A stretch of 9,263 nucleotides of DNA, from assembly GCA_946540675.1 (NCBI GenBank), contig CAMNIW010000040.1:1-9263 (forward strand), written 5' to 3'. This document shows, one piece after another, positions 1-6,806 of the stretch. The DNA comes from an uncultured Clostridia bacterium (GTDB taxonomy: Bacteria > Bacillota > Clostridia > Christensenellales > Borkfalkiaceae). Within the stretch, counting starts at the first letter, position 1. Every line of letters begins with the position of its first letter. Made by a program: the position numbers and the translations under genes. Below the pieces are notes generated by a model. It made no database searches and was not told where the DNA came from. It worked only from the letters and a program-made list of their open reading frames with translations.

Positions 1-1
1 C

Positions 2-1654
2 CGAGCCGACATCCCCGTATCTTCCGAGACGGAAACCCCGATAGAGAACTTTCCCGAAATACGGCTGCTTATAGATATACTCGAACTCATAGCGTTTTAC
101 GCCGACGACGTGCCGCTCGCTTCGGTGCTTTTAAGCCCGATAGGAAAACTGACCAACTCCGATCTCGCGGAGATACGCCGCCACACGCCGAGAAAACGGC
201 GCGACAATTCCACGACCTTTCTCGGAGCGGTAAAGGCGTACGAAGAGTCGGGCGAAAACAGGGAAATACGAGAAAAACTCGCGGCGTTTGAAACATATTT
301 CGAAAAGATACGGCTTTTGTCCGAATTTACGGGCGCGGGAGAACTGCTCGCGCGGATAATAACCGAAAACGGACTCGATCTCGAAGCGGCGGGCAAAACG
401 CGCGGCGCGCAAAGGCTGGCGAGAATGGAACGCTTTATCGCGGAGAGCGAAAGAGACGGCAAAAAACTCACGGTAAACGAATTTCTAGCAAGGCTCGAAA
501 CGGCGCTGAAAAACGTCGCGATGAGCGAAACGGGTACCGAAAACTCGGTAAAAGTGATGACTATGCACTCTTCCAAGGGGCTCGAATTCCCCATAGTCAT
601 ACTCGCGGACATAGACAAGACGTTCAGTTCGCAGGACGTAAGGGTCGAAATGATGAAAGAGCGTTCGCTCGGAATAGCGGTAAAGGCGTTTGACGAAGAG
701 TCGATGTCTTCGCTCGAAACGATATCGCGGACGTATTTCAGGGAAAAACTCAGGCTCAACGCGATAACCGAAGAAGCACGGCTTTTCTACGTCGCCATGA
801 CTCGTGCGGAAGACAGGCTCCATCTCGTCACGACCACCCCCGTCGAACAAAAAAAGAAAAAAGTCATACTCGCAAGAAAAATTCAGGACTTTGTCTGCGC
901 GGCGGATATGAGCGTCGCCGAATACCGCGAAGAAGACGTCGCCGCCGAATACGAAGAACGGGAAGTCCGCACGGTATACGTCGGAAAGGGGCGAGACTCG
1001 CTGACTAAAAAGATACTCGGCAATCTCTCGTTTTCATACCCGTACGCGGCGGACACGACCACCCCCTTAAAAAGCGCGGTAACGCGGATAGTCGCGGAAG
1101 AGTCCGCGCCGCTGTATCCGACTTTTCCCGAAGAAACCGAAAAGTCTTACCGCGGCGACTTCGCCGAAAGGGGCACGGCGTATCACAGATTTCTGGAACT
1201 TCACGACTTTTCCAGGTCCGACGCGGAAAGAGAACTCAAAGAGTTCCTTGAAAAAGGGCTCGTTTCAAAATCTCAAATCGCCCTGCTCGACGTAAAACTG
1301 CTCGAAAAAATAATAACGTTACCTGTTTTTTCGGAACTGAAAGATTTCTCCCTTTATCGCGAACAGCCGTTTATCGCTCCGTTTTCTTCTTCGGAAGTGT
1401 ACGGAAAAGACGGCGGCGAAATACTCGTACAGGGCGTTATCGACCTTCTCGCGGTGTCAAAAGACGGCAAAGACGCCGTGATAGTAGACTATAAGATGTC
1501 CGGCAAAGACGCCGAGACTCTCAAAAGGGTCTACTCTTCACAACTCTCTTTATATAAAGCGGCGGTAAAACGCTCGCTTCCGATAGAAAACGTAAAAACC
1601 GTGCTGCTCAACGTGCGCACGGGAGAACAAATTGAATTGACGGTGAACATCTGA
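2..1654 (+). CDS. addA: ATP-dependent helicase/nuclease subunit A (AddA), 5'-truncated by the window
   Basis: C-terminal part of the AddA subunit of the AddAB helicase-nuclease, which resects double-strand breaks for RecA-dependent repair. The reading frame is open from base 2, and the first 36 residues before the GTG at 110 still fit the family, so that GTG is an internal valine and the gene begins outside the window. About 550 of the roughly 1,200 residues usual for AddA are present. Counting from base 2: helicase motif V (MHSSKGLEFP) at about 188-197; motif VI (EEARLFYVAMTRAEDR) at about 257-272; then a RecB-type PD-(D/E)XK nuclease with GTAYHRFLE at 391-399, GVID (Asp 481), VDYK (Asp 496, Lys 498) and a QLSLY motif near 514-518. 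The nuclease residues look intact. RecB has a similar layout, but the Clostridia-like context favours AddA. addB would be expected upstream, which cannot be seen. The stop codon overlaps the next start by one base (TGATG), so it is co-translated with the membrane protein that follows. Confidence 0.93.
   Translation, partial: RADIPVSSETETPIENFPEIRLLIDILELIAFYADDVPLASVLLSPIGKLTNSDLAEIRRHTPRKRRDNSTTFLGAVKAYEESGENREIREKLAAFETYFEKIRLLSEFTGAGELLARIITENGLDLEAAGKTRGAQRLARMERFIAESERDGKKLTVNEFLARLETALKNVAMSETGTENSVKVMTMHSSKGLEFPIVILADIDKTFSSQDVRVEMMKERSLGIAVKAFDEESMSSLETISRTYFREKLRLNAITEEARLFYVAMTRAEDRLHLVTTTPVEQKKKKVILARKIQDFVCAADMSVAEYREEDVAAEYEEREVRTVYVGKGRDSLTKKILGNLSFSYPYAADTTTPLKSAVTRIVAEESAPLYPTFPEETEKSYRGDFAERGTAYHRFLELHDFSRSDAERELKEFLEKGLVSKSQIALLDVKLLEKIITLPVFSELKDFSLYREQPFIAPFSSSEVYGKDGGEILVQGVIDLLAVSKDGKDAVIVDYKMSGKDAETLKRVYSSQLSLYKAAVKRSLPIENVKTVLLNVRTGEQIELTVNI
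1642..1646 (+). promoter_or_regulatory. Ribosome binding site inside the addA end, for the DUF1538 gene
   Basis: GGTGA lies 7 nt before the ATG at 1654, within the last codons of addA. It supports that start and translational coupling. Confidence 0.55.
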
Positions 1655-3177
1655 TGTGGAAATCTCTCGGCTCAAAAATCAAAGAATCGCTTTTTTCGGT
1701 ACTGCCCGTCGCGCTTATAGTGCTTGCGATGTCGTTTACCCCGCTCGTCGACTTTACGACGACCGAAACGATAGTCTTTTCGGTTTCGTCCGTACTGCTG
1801 ATACTCGGTATAGGACTTTTCAATCTCGGAGCGGATCTCGCGATGACCCCGATGGGCGAACACGTGGGCGTCGGTCTTACCAAGTCCAAAAAACTCGTCG
1901 TACTTTTGTCGGTGAGTTTCGTTCTCGGCGTTTTTATAACGATAGCCGAACCCGATCTGTCGGTGCTCGCTTCGCAAGTGCAAGACGTAATGAACGGAAC
2001 CGCGCTGATAATAACGGTGGGCGTGGGCGTAGGCGCGTTTTTGCTCTTCGCCGTCGTAAAGATCGTTCTTAAACACGACCTTACCCCCCTTCTTCTCTTT
2101 TTCTATCTCGCGCTGTTCGCTCTTTGCTCGGTGCTGTTCGAAAACGGGAAAAAGGATTTTTTGCCGATGTCGTTCGACTCCGGCGGAGTTACCACGGGAC
2201 CTATAACCGTGCCCTTTATAATGGCTCTCGGCGTCGGCATAGCGACGACTGTCGGCGGCAAAAACGCAAAGGAAAACAGTTTCGGGCTTATCGCACTTTG
2301 TTCGATAGGTCCCATTATCGCGGTTATGGCTTTTTCGCTCACGTCGAGCGGCTCTCTCGACTACAATCCCCCCGATTACTCGGTGGAAGCGGGACTCGGC
2401 GACGCCCTTCCGCGGCTTATCCTTTCGATAACGGGCGAAGTGGCAAAATCCTTGGGACTTATAATATGTTTCTTCTTTATACTGCAATTCGCGGTGCTTC
2501 GCCTTCCAAAAAAGAAGATCATTCAGATACTGATAGGCATCATATATACTTTCGTCGGTCTCGTCGTGTTTTTGACCGCGGTAACGGTAGGATTTATGCC
2601 GATAGGATATAAACTCGGCAAATCGCTCGCGGAAAAGAGCGACGCTCTCATCATAGCGTTCGCTTTCGTGATAGGCGCGGTGGTCGTTCTCGCGGAGCCC
2701 GCCGTCCACGTCCTTAACAAACAGGTAGAAGAGATAACTTCGGGCGCGGTTTCCAAAAAACAAATGCTCATCGCCCTTTCTCTCGGCGTCGGCGTGTCGA
2801 TAGGTCTTTCGGTCATAAGGATAATATTCGGGTTTTCCCTTCTCTACTACCTTATCCCCGGATATCTGATATCTCTCGGACTTTCGTTCTTCGTTCCTAA
2901 ACTCTACACGTCGATAGCCTTCGACTCCGGCGGAGTGGCGAGCGGTCCGCTCACTTCGAGTTTTATCCTGCCGATGGCGATAGGCGCGTGCGTGGCGACT
3001 CAGGGTCCGGCGAAAGTGATGAGCCTTGCTTTCGGGGTGGTCGCGATGGTCGCGATGACTCCGCTTATAACCATACAAACGCTCGGTTTCAGAGCGGTCG
3101 TCGCAAAGAAGAGCAAAGAAAGCCTTATGATAAGGAGGATAATCTCCAAAGACGACGAACAGATAATATATTTTTGA
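1654..3177 (+). CDS. DUF1538 family polytopic membrane protein, two repeated halves (candidate PII-regulated transporter)
   Basis: 507-residue integral membrane protein of the DUF1538 family, function unknown. About 12-14 hydrophobic segments are visible (for example 14-31, 39-58, 82-98, 118-137, 144-162, 209-229, 264-283, 290-313, 331-349, 371-393, 396-414, 455-476). The protein is an internal duplication with an offset of about 249 residues: AEPDLSVLASQV (98-109) matches AEPAVHVLNKQV (347-358), FDSGGVTTGPIT (174-185) matches FDSGGVASGPLT (423-434), and MTPMG (64-68) matches FMPIG (314-318). The glycine-rich FDSGG..(T/S)GP motif inside a membrane protein resembles the substrate- or ion-binding re-entrant regions of secondary transporters, but that role is inference. 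The two genes directly downstream encode PII-like proteins, which in other systems (AmtB-GlnK, SbtA-SbtB) control membrane transporters. The simplest reading is therefore a transporter gated by PII according to nitrogen, carbon or energy state. Substrate unknown. Start chosen from the TGATG overlap with addA and the GGTGA upstream. Confidence 0.85.
   Translation: MWKSLGSKIKESLFSVLPVALIVLAMSFTPLVDFTTTETIVFSVSSVLLILGIGLFNLGADLAMTPMGEHVGVGLTKSKKLVVLLSVSFVLGVFITIAEPDLSVLASQVQDVMNGTALIITVGVGVGAFLLFAVVKIVLKHDLTPLLLFFYLALFALCSVLFENGKKDFLPMSFDSGGVTTGPITVPFIMALGVGIATTVGGKNAKENSFGLIALCSIGPIIAVMAFSLTSSGSLDYNPPDYSVEAGLGDALPRLILSITGEVAKSLGLIICFFFILQFAVLRLPKKKIIQILIGIIYTFVGLVVFLTAVTVGFMPIGYKLGKSLAEKSDALIIAFAFVIGAVVVLAEPAVHVLNKQVEEITSGAVSKKQMLIALSLGVGVSIGLSVIRIIFGFSLLYYLIPGYLISLGLSFFVPKLYTSIAFDSGGVASGPLTSSFILPMAIGACVATQGPAKVMSLAFGVVAMVAMTPLITIQTLGFRAVVAKKSKESLMIRRIISKDDEQIIYF
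2173..2189 (+). repeat. 17-bp exact direct repeat, copy 1 (FDSGG motif)
   Basis: This stretch is identical to 2920-2936, exactly 747 bp (249 codons) away. It encodes the signature FDSGG motif in the first half of the DUF1538 protein. It reflects the internal gene duplication and strong conservation of the motif, not a mobile or regulatory repeat. Confidence 0.8.
2920..2936 (+). repeat. 17-bp exact direct repeat, copy 2 (FDSGG motif)
   Basis: Second copy of the 17-bp stretch at 2173-2189, encoding the same motif in the second half of the DUF1538 protein. Confidence 0.8.
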
Positions 3178-3178
3178 C

Positions 3179-3185
3179 GGGGGTG
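3179..3185 (+). promoter_or_regulatory. Ribosome binding site for the first PII-like gene
   Basis: GGGGGTG, one mismatch from GGAGGTG, lies 5 nt before the ATG at 3191 and just after the DUF1538 stop. It fixes the start of the first PII-like gene. Confidence 0.55.
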
Positions 3186-3190
3186 CGCAA

Positions 3191-3607
3191 ATGTCTGACG
3201 ATAACGAAATAAAAAAGACCGCAAAGCGGCAAAAAGAGCAAAAGACGACAAACCTTTCACCGATAAAACTCGAACTCGTCGTAACGGTGGTGGAAAAGAA
3301 AAAAGCCGATTTCTACGCCGACCTGATACAGTCTTTCGGCGCGAACGTCCAGATAAAAGTGCTTTCTAAAGGCACGGCGAGCGAAAGCGTGCTCGACTAT
3401 CTCGGACTTGCGGAAACCGATAAAATAACGCTTTTCAGCGTGGTGAGAAAGGACAAGATAAAACCGCTTATGGAAACTCTCGAAGAGAAGTTCCGCACGA
3501 TAAAAAAGGGGCGGGGAATATCCGCCGTCGTGCCGCTTTCGAGCGTTATAGGCAAACTCGCGTTCGGCTTTTTGTCGGGCGAACAAAGAATGATAGAAGG
3601 TGATTAA
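3191..3607 (+). CDS. PII-like signalling protein 1, with charged N-terminal extension
   Basis: 138-residue protein annotated here as a member of the PII (GlnB/GlnK-like) family. Residues 1-25 form a Lys/Glu/Gln-rich extension not found in classical 112-residue PII. Residues 26-122 follow the PII pattern: a first strand (KLELVVTVV, 26-34), a helix, a second strand (VQIKVLSKG, 53-61), a T-loop region (about 60-78), a strand (ITLFSVV, 79-85), a helix, and a basic turn KKGRG (105-109) before the last strand (ISAVVPL), where classical PII has its B-loop and nucleotide contacts. The T-loop has no counterpart of the E-Y-R-G-A-E-Y sequence that carries the uridylylated Tyr51, so control by GlnD-type modification is unlikely. 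It sits 13 nt after the DUF1538 gene and immediately before a second PII-like gene. The likely role is a small-molecule sensor acting on the DUF1538 membrane protein. The ligand cannot be told from the sequence. Family confidence is good; the partner is inference. Confidence 0.8.
   Translation: MSDDNEIKKTAKRQKEQKTTNLSPIKLELVVTVVEKKKADFYADLIQSFGANVQIKVLSKGTASESVLDYLGLAETDKITLFSVVRKDKIKPLMETLEEKFRTIKKGRGISAVVPLSSVIGKLAFGFLSGEQRMIEGD
3595..3603 (+). promoter_or_regulatory. Ribosome binding site that decides the start of the second PII-like gene
   Basis: AGAAGGTGA ends 5 nt before the ATG at 3609. A GTG at 3600 in the same frame lies inside this site, so it is almost certainly not the start. ATG 3609, one base after the preceding stop codon, is preferred. 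Confidence 0.75.
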
Positions 3608-3608
3608 A

Positions 3609-3923
3609 ATGGGCGAACACACTCACGAAATGGTATTTTGCATAATAAACTCGGGATTTTCCGAAACGGTAATGGACGCGGCGAAAGAAGCCGGCGCGCG
3701 CGGCGGAACGGTTATGTCCGGCCACGGCACGGCGAATAAGGAAGCCGAAGAAAAATTCGGGATCCCCATACAGTCCGACAAAGAAATACTTATGATAATC
3801 GTCAAAAAGGAATTGAAAGACGACGTTCTCTCCGCGATATACAAGGTCGCGGGGGTGGACTCTCCGAGCCGCGGAATAGTCTTTTCTCTTCCCGTTTCGG
3901 CGACCGCGGGAATAAAGGACTGA
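3609..3923 (+). CDS. PII-like signalling protein 2
   Basis: 104-residue PII-family protein, close to the classical length of about 112, and clearly different in sequence from the PII-like protein just upstream. Visible elements: first strand EMVFCIINSG (7-16); helix with AAKEAGARGGTVMSGHGTA (24-42), where the strand leads into a T-loop that reads GHGTANKEAEEKFGIP (38-53) in place of the classical uridylylation loop; strand EILMIIVKKE (59-68); helix DDVLSAIYKVAG (71-82); and SPSRGIVFSLPV (85-96) at the position of the B-loop and last strand, with Arg where classical PII has Lys. Tyr51 and its surroundings are missing, so it is not expected to be a GlnD substrate. It is expressed with its neighbour (stop TAA, one base, ATG). 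Together the pair probably regulates the DUF1538 membrane protein; a heterotrimer or two separate sensors are both possible. The run ends here, followed by the hairpin at 3940-3962. Confidence 0.85.
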   Translation: MGEHTHEMVFCIINSGFSETVMDAAKEAGARGGTVMSGHGTANKEAEEKFGIPIQSDKEILMIIVKKELKDDVLSAIYKVAGVDSPSRGIVFSLPVSATAGIKD

Positions 3924-3933
3924 AAATTTCCGT

Positions 3934-3962
3934 AAAAAAGGACGGGCGCGACGCGCCCGTCC
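3934..3962 (-). terminator. Intrinsic terminator of gltX, probably bidirectional
   Basis: GGACGGGCGCG and CGCGCCCGTCC (3940-3950 and 3952-3962) form an almost perfect GC-rich inverted repeat around A3951, folding as a 9-bp stem with a small loop. On the minus strand it is followed at once by six Ts (the A-run 3934-3939), a textbook terminator for gltX about 30 nt after its stop. On the plus strand the following bases are pyrimidine-rich (GCTCTTCTTCGCTCTTTCC) rather than a pure T-run, so it may also end the PII-like run, less efficiently. Confidence 0.85.
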
Positions 3963-3989
3963 GCTCTTCTTCGCTCTTTCCGTATCCCT

Positions 3990-5429
3990 TTATTCTTCGA
4001 GAAGGGACAGCGAGAAATCTATCCTTTTAAGAGTTTCTTCCCTGCCGAGAAGAGAAGCCATTTCGGTCGCTCCGCCGGGAGTAACGCCCTGTCCCGTTAT
4101 CGCGATGCGCATCACCCAGAATATCGCGCCCGCCTTTATGCCTTCTTCGGCGCACTTGCCGGATATATATTCGTAGAGCGAATCGTTGTCGAACGAAGGC
4201 ACTTCTTCCGCATACTTGCGGATCCTTGGCAAAAGTTCTTTCGCGACGGCGGCGTTCGTCTTGTTCTTCTTGTTGTCGAAAAGGGAAAGGTCGTATTTTT
4301 CCATAGACGCGAGCCAGTCTATCTTTTCGGGTATTTCGCCCAAAACTTCCGTCCTGCCGTGGAGAAGTTTGGCTATCTTTTTAAGGTCGTAAAGCCCGTT
4401 TACTTTCGACTGTTCGAGATAAGGTCTCGCGACTTCGTAAAACTCTTCGTCGGAAAGTTCCCTTATGTACTCGCCGTTGAGCCAGCGGAGTTTCACTTCG
4501 TCGAATATGGACGGCGAACGGGATATTCCGTCGAGCGAGAAAAGGTCTACCATCTCGGAAAGGGTCATCTTTTCTATATTGTTCTTGGGCGCCCAGCCGA
4601 GAAGCGCGACGTAGTTGATTATGGCTTCTTTGAGATAGCCTTTTTTAACGAAGTCGTCGAAGTTGGCGTCGCCGTAACGCTTAGAGAGTTTTCTCGTGGC
4701 GTCTTTCATTATGGTCGGCAGGTGTATATACTTGGGTCTTTCCCAGCCGAACGCGTCGTACATAAGATTGTATTTCGGTGTGGAAGACAGATATTCCGTT
4801 CCCCTTATGACGTGAGTTATGCCCATAAGGTGATCGTCTATGACGTTGGCGAAGTTATACGTCGGCATACCGTCGCTCTTTATCAATATATTGTCTTCGA
4901 GTTCGGAATAATCGACGTTTATCGTGCCGTATATCATATCTTCGTAAGAACTTACGCCTTCGGTCGGAATGTTTTGCCTTATGACGTAAGGTTCGCCGGC
5001 GGCGAGCCGTCTTTCGACTTCTTCCTTGGAAAGGTGCAGGCAGTGTTTGTCGTATTTCCTGTTGCCGTTCTCGTCGGTCAGACTTTCCAGCCTTTCTTTT
5101 GAACAAAAACAATAGTACGCTCCGCCGAGCTCGATAAGTTTTTCGGCGTATTTTTTATAAATCTCTTTTCTCTCGCTCTGAACGTACGGACCGTAATCTC
5201 CGCCTATGTCCGGGCCTTCGTCGTATATAAGTCCGCTTTCGCGCAGCGAACTGTAAATGAGATCGACCGCCCCTTCGACGAATCTCTGCTGATCGGTGTC
5301 TTCTATCCTGAGTATAAAATCTCCGCCGTTGTGTTTTGCGTAAAGATACGCATAAAGAGCCGTTCTGAGTCCGCCGAGATGCATAAATCCCGTCGGACTC
5401 GGAGCAAATCTCGTCCTTACCTTTGCCAT
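3990..5429 (-). CDS. gltX: Glutamyl-tRNA synthetase (GltX)
   Basis: Complete 479-residue class I aminoacyl-tRNA synthetase that charges tRNA(Glu) with glutamate in the cytoplasm, and probably also tRNA(Gln), followed by GatCAB amidation, as is usual in Gram-positive lineages. The N-terminal Rossmann fold begins with RFAPSPTGFMHLGGLRT (7-23, HIGH-type motif HLGG). RIEDTD (41-46) binds substrate. A zinc site of the E. coli type is present as Cys107-x-Cys109 and Cys130-x-His132. RGTEYL is at 209-214, and KLSKR (247-251) is the KMSKS equivalent. The rest is the anticodon-binding helical part, ending in LSLLEE. Length is normal for bacterial GluRS and I see no break. It lies alone on the minus strand between two plus-strand runs. 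ATG at 5427-5429 is supported by an AAGGAGAC ribosome site 5 nt away. The leader is too short (about 45 nt) for a T-box. Routine housekeeping gene. Confidence 0.97.
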   Translation of the reverse strand: MAKVRTRFAPSPTGFMHLGGLRTALYAYLYAKHNGGDFILRIEDTDQQRFVEGAVDLIYSSLRESGLIYDEGPDIGGDYGPYVQSERKEIYKKYAEKLIELGGAYYCFCSKERLESLTDENGNRKYDKHCLHLSKEEVERRLAAGEPYVIRQNIPTEGVSSYEDMIYGTINVDYSELEDNILIKSDGMPTYNFANVIDDHLMGITHVIRGTEYLSSTPKYNLMYDAFGWERPKYIHLPTIMKDATRKLSKRYGDANFDDFVKKGYLKEAIINYVALLGWAPKNNIEKMTLSEMVDLFSLDGISRSPSIFDEVKLRWLNGEYIRELSDEEFYEVARPYLEQSKVNGLYDLKKIAKLLHGRTEVLGEIPEKIDWLASMEKYDLSLFDNKKNKTNAAVAKELLPRIRKYAEEVPSFDNDSLYEYISGKCAEEGIKAGAIFWVMRIAITGQGVTPGGATEMASLLGREETLKRIDFSLSLLEE

Positions 5430-5434
5430 TTTTG

Positions 5435-5443
5435 TCTCCTTTT
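5435..5443 (-). promoter_or_regulatory. Ribosome binding site of gltX
   Basis: On the minus strand AAAAGGAGA followed by CAAAA precedes the ATG, a near-perfect Shine-Dalgarno with usual spacing. It confirms the start. Confidence 0.85.
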
Positions 5444-5483
5444 ATAAAAAATATCGCAAAATTTCGTTTTTCTTTTCTTATTT

Positions 5484-5512
5484 ATTATACACTTTTTTTA
5501 TTTTGTGGTAAA
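5484..5512 (-). promoter_or_regulatory. Sigma-A-like promoter of gltX
   Basis: Read on the minus strand: -35 TTTACC (5512-5507), 17-nt spacer, and a perfect -10 TATAAT (5489-5484). Transcription would begin near 5477, giving a leader of about 45 nt. The element overlaps the divergent promoter for the dipeptidase run almost completely. Confidence 0.7.
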
Positions 5513-5514
5513 AT
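5486..5514 (+). promoter_or_regulatory. Sigma-A-like promoter of the dipeptidase-lipoprotein run
   Basis: -35 TATACA (5486-5491, four of six consensus positions), 17-nt spacer, and -10 TAAAAT (5509-5514) preceded by TGG, an extended -10 element. Expected start of transcription is near 5521, about 20 nt before the ATG at 5540. Its hexamers overlap those of the gltX promoter on the other strand. Confidence 0.65.
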
Positions 5515-5539
5515 AAAATAAGTAGAAGTGAGAAAATTT

Positions 5540-6805
5540 ATGCATAATTATTTTGAAGAAATAAAGAAATCTCTCAAAAAACTTATATCCATACCGTCGG
5601 TGGAAGGAAAACCCGACGGCGATAAACCTTTCGGCAAAGACGTGTACGACGCTTTGGACTATACCCTTTCGCTCGCGCAAAGTCTCGGCTTCGAAACGGT
5701 AAACTACGACAACTACATAGGCGAAGCCGTCTACGGCGAAGGAGAAGATCTCGCGATACTCGTCCATCTCGACGTGGTGCCCGCGGGCAAACTTTCAGAG
5801 TGGAAACATCCGCCTTTCTCCGCGACCGAAGAAAACGGCCGCATATACGGCAGGGGCGCGATGGACGACAAGGGCCCCGCGATAACGTGCCTTTACGCGA
5901 TGAAGGCTCTTAAAGACCAAGGCTTTGTACCCAAAAAGAAGATCAAACTCATTTTCGGCTGTAACGAAGAGTCGGGCTGGAAATGCATCGAACACTACAA
6001 AAAGGTCGCCAAATTCCCCGACTACGGCTTTTCGCCCGACGCGGACTTCCCCGTTTTGTACGCCGAGAAAGGAATACTCCACGTCGAGTTTTCTTTCCCC
6101 GTTCCCGAAAAGATAGCCTTCCTTAAAGGCGGCGACAGGGTGAATATGGTGTGCGACAGGGTTGAAGCGGTAGCGCCCTTCGACCGAAAAGCCGCGGAAA
6201 AATACGGCGTAAAGACAGAAAACGGAAAACTCGTCACTCTCGGAAAATCGGCTCACGGATCCACTCCCGAAAAAGGCGTCAACGCCCTTCGTCCGATGCT
6301 CGCTTATCTCGAAGAAGCGGCGGGACTTCCCGAAACGGCGAGAAAATATCTCTTCGACGACGCGCTGTCGCTGAAATCCCTTTCGGACGACACAGGACAT
6401 CTTACGATGAGCCCCGACGTAGCCGAAATAAGAGACGGAAAACTCTTTATAACGGTAGACTTCCGCTACCCGTCCACGGCAGACGGTCAAAAAATTCTCG
6501 ATTCGCTTAAACAGATCTCGGACTATACGGTCATCTCGCACCAACTTCCGCTGTATAACGACAAGAACGGCTTTTTGATACAAACTCTCCTTTCGGTATA
6601 CAACGAAACGACGGGCGAACACGCCGAACCGATAGCGATCGGCGGCGGAACTTACGCGAGAGCGCTTAAAGAAGGCACGGCTTTCGGTCCGCAAATGGCA
6701 GGCGAAGAAGAAACCATACACCAACCGAACGAATACGTGACCGAAGAAAATCTCCGCTTGCAGTTCATAATGTACAAAGAAGCGATCAGACGCCTTTCGG
6801 AATAA
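5540..6805 (+). CDS. pepV: M20 family dipeptidase, PepV-like
   Basis: 421-residue cytoplasmic metallopeptidase of the M20 family, closest in pattern to PepV, which removes N-terminal residues from dipeptides and short peptides taken up by the cell. Two-zinc catalytic residues are all present: His76 and Asp78 in HLDVVPAG, Asp109 in GRGAMDDKGP, catalytic Glu143 with Glu144 in NEESGW, SPDAD (Asp167 or 169), and the C-terminal His394 in ETIHQPNEY. His239 in GKSAHGSTP fits the lid-domain histidine that stabilises the transition state. It is somewhat shorter than typical PepV (about 465 residues), so the lid domain may be trimmed. Start: a GTG at 5528 is in frame but lacks an upstream ribosome site; the AAGTGAGA stretch just before ATG 5540 and the family's usual beginning favour ATG. 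It is the first gene of the run, behind the promoter at 5486-5514. The specificity (dipeptidase versus another M20 peptidase) is inferred. Confidence 0.9.
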   Translation: MHNYFEEIKKSLKKLISIPSVEGKPDGDKPFGKDVYDALDYTLSLAQSLGFETVNYDNYIGEAVYGEGEDLAILVHLDVVPAGKLSEWKHPPFSATEENGRIYGRGAMDDKGPAITCLYAMKALKDQGFVPKKKIKLIFGCNEESGWKCIEHYKKVAKFPDYGFSPDADFPVLYAEKGILHVEFSFPVPEKIAFLKGGDRVNMVCDRVEAVAPFDRKAAEKYGVKTENGKLVTLGKSAHGSTPEKGVNALRPMLAYLEEAAGLPETARKYLFDDALSLKSLSDDTGHLTMSPDVAEIRDGKLFITVDFRYPSTADGQKILDSLKQISDYTVISHQLPLYNDKNGFLIQTLLSVYNETTGEHAEPIAIGGGTYARALKEGTAFGPQMAGEEETIHQPNEYVTEENLRLQFIMYKEAIRRLSE

Positions 6806-6806
6806 T

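Noticed and set aside
110..112. GTG as a start for the first gene
   Set aside because: The frame is open back to base 2 and the upstream residues fit AddA, so the gene simply runs in from outside the window.
1672..3078. Long open frame of 468 codons on the minus strand, opposite the DUF1538 gene
   Set aside because: Its translation is Arg/Tyr/His-rich with no recognisable domain. It arises because the real gene uses few TTA, CTA and TCA codons, which leaves the opposite frame open.
3600..3602. GTG as start of the second PII-like gene
   Set aside because: It lies inside the AGAAGGTGA ribosome site; ATG 3609 has ideal spacing.
4359..5102. Open frame of 247 codons on the plus strand, opposite gltX
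   Set aside because: Shadow of gltX, whose motifs and zinc ligands are complete on the minus strand.
5528..5530. GTG as start of the dipeptidase
   Set aside because: No ribosome site upstream and only about 7 nt from the predicted transcription start; ATG 5540 fits the family's usual N-terminus.
5430..5539. T-box riboswitch or other leader element before gltX
   Set aside because: The leader from the predicted start is only about 45 nt, AT-rich and without a specifier hairpin or T-box sequence.
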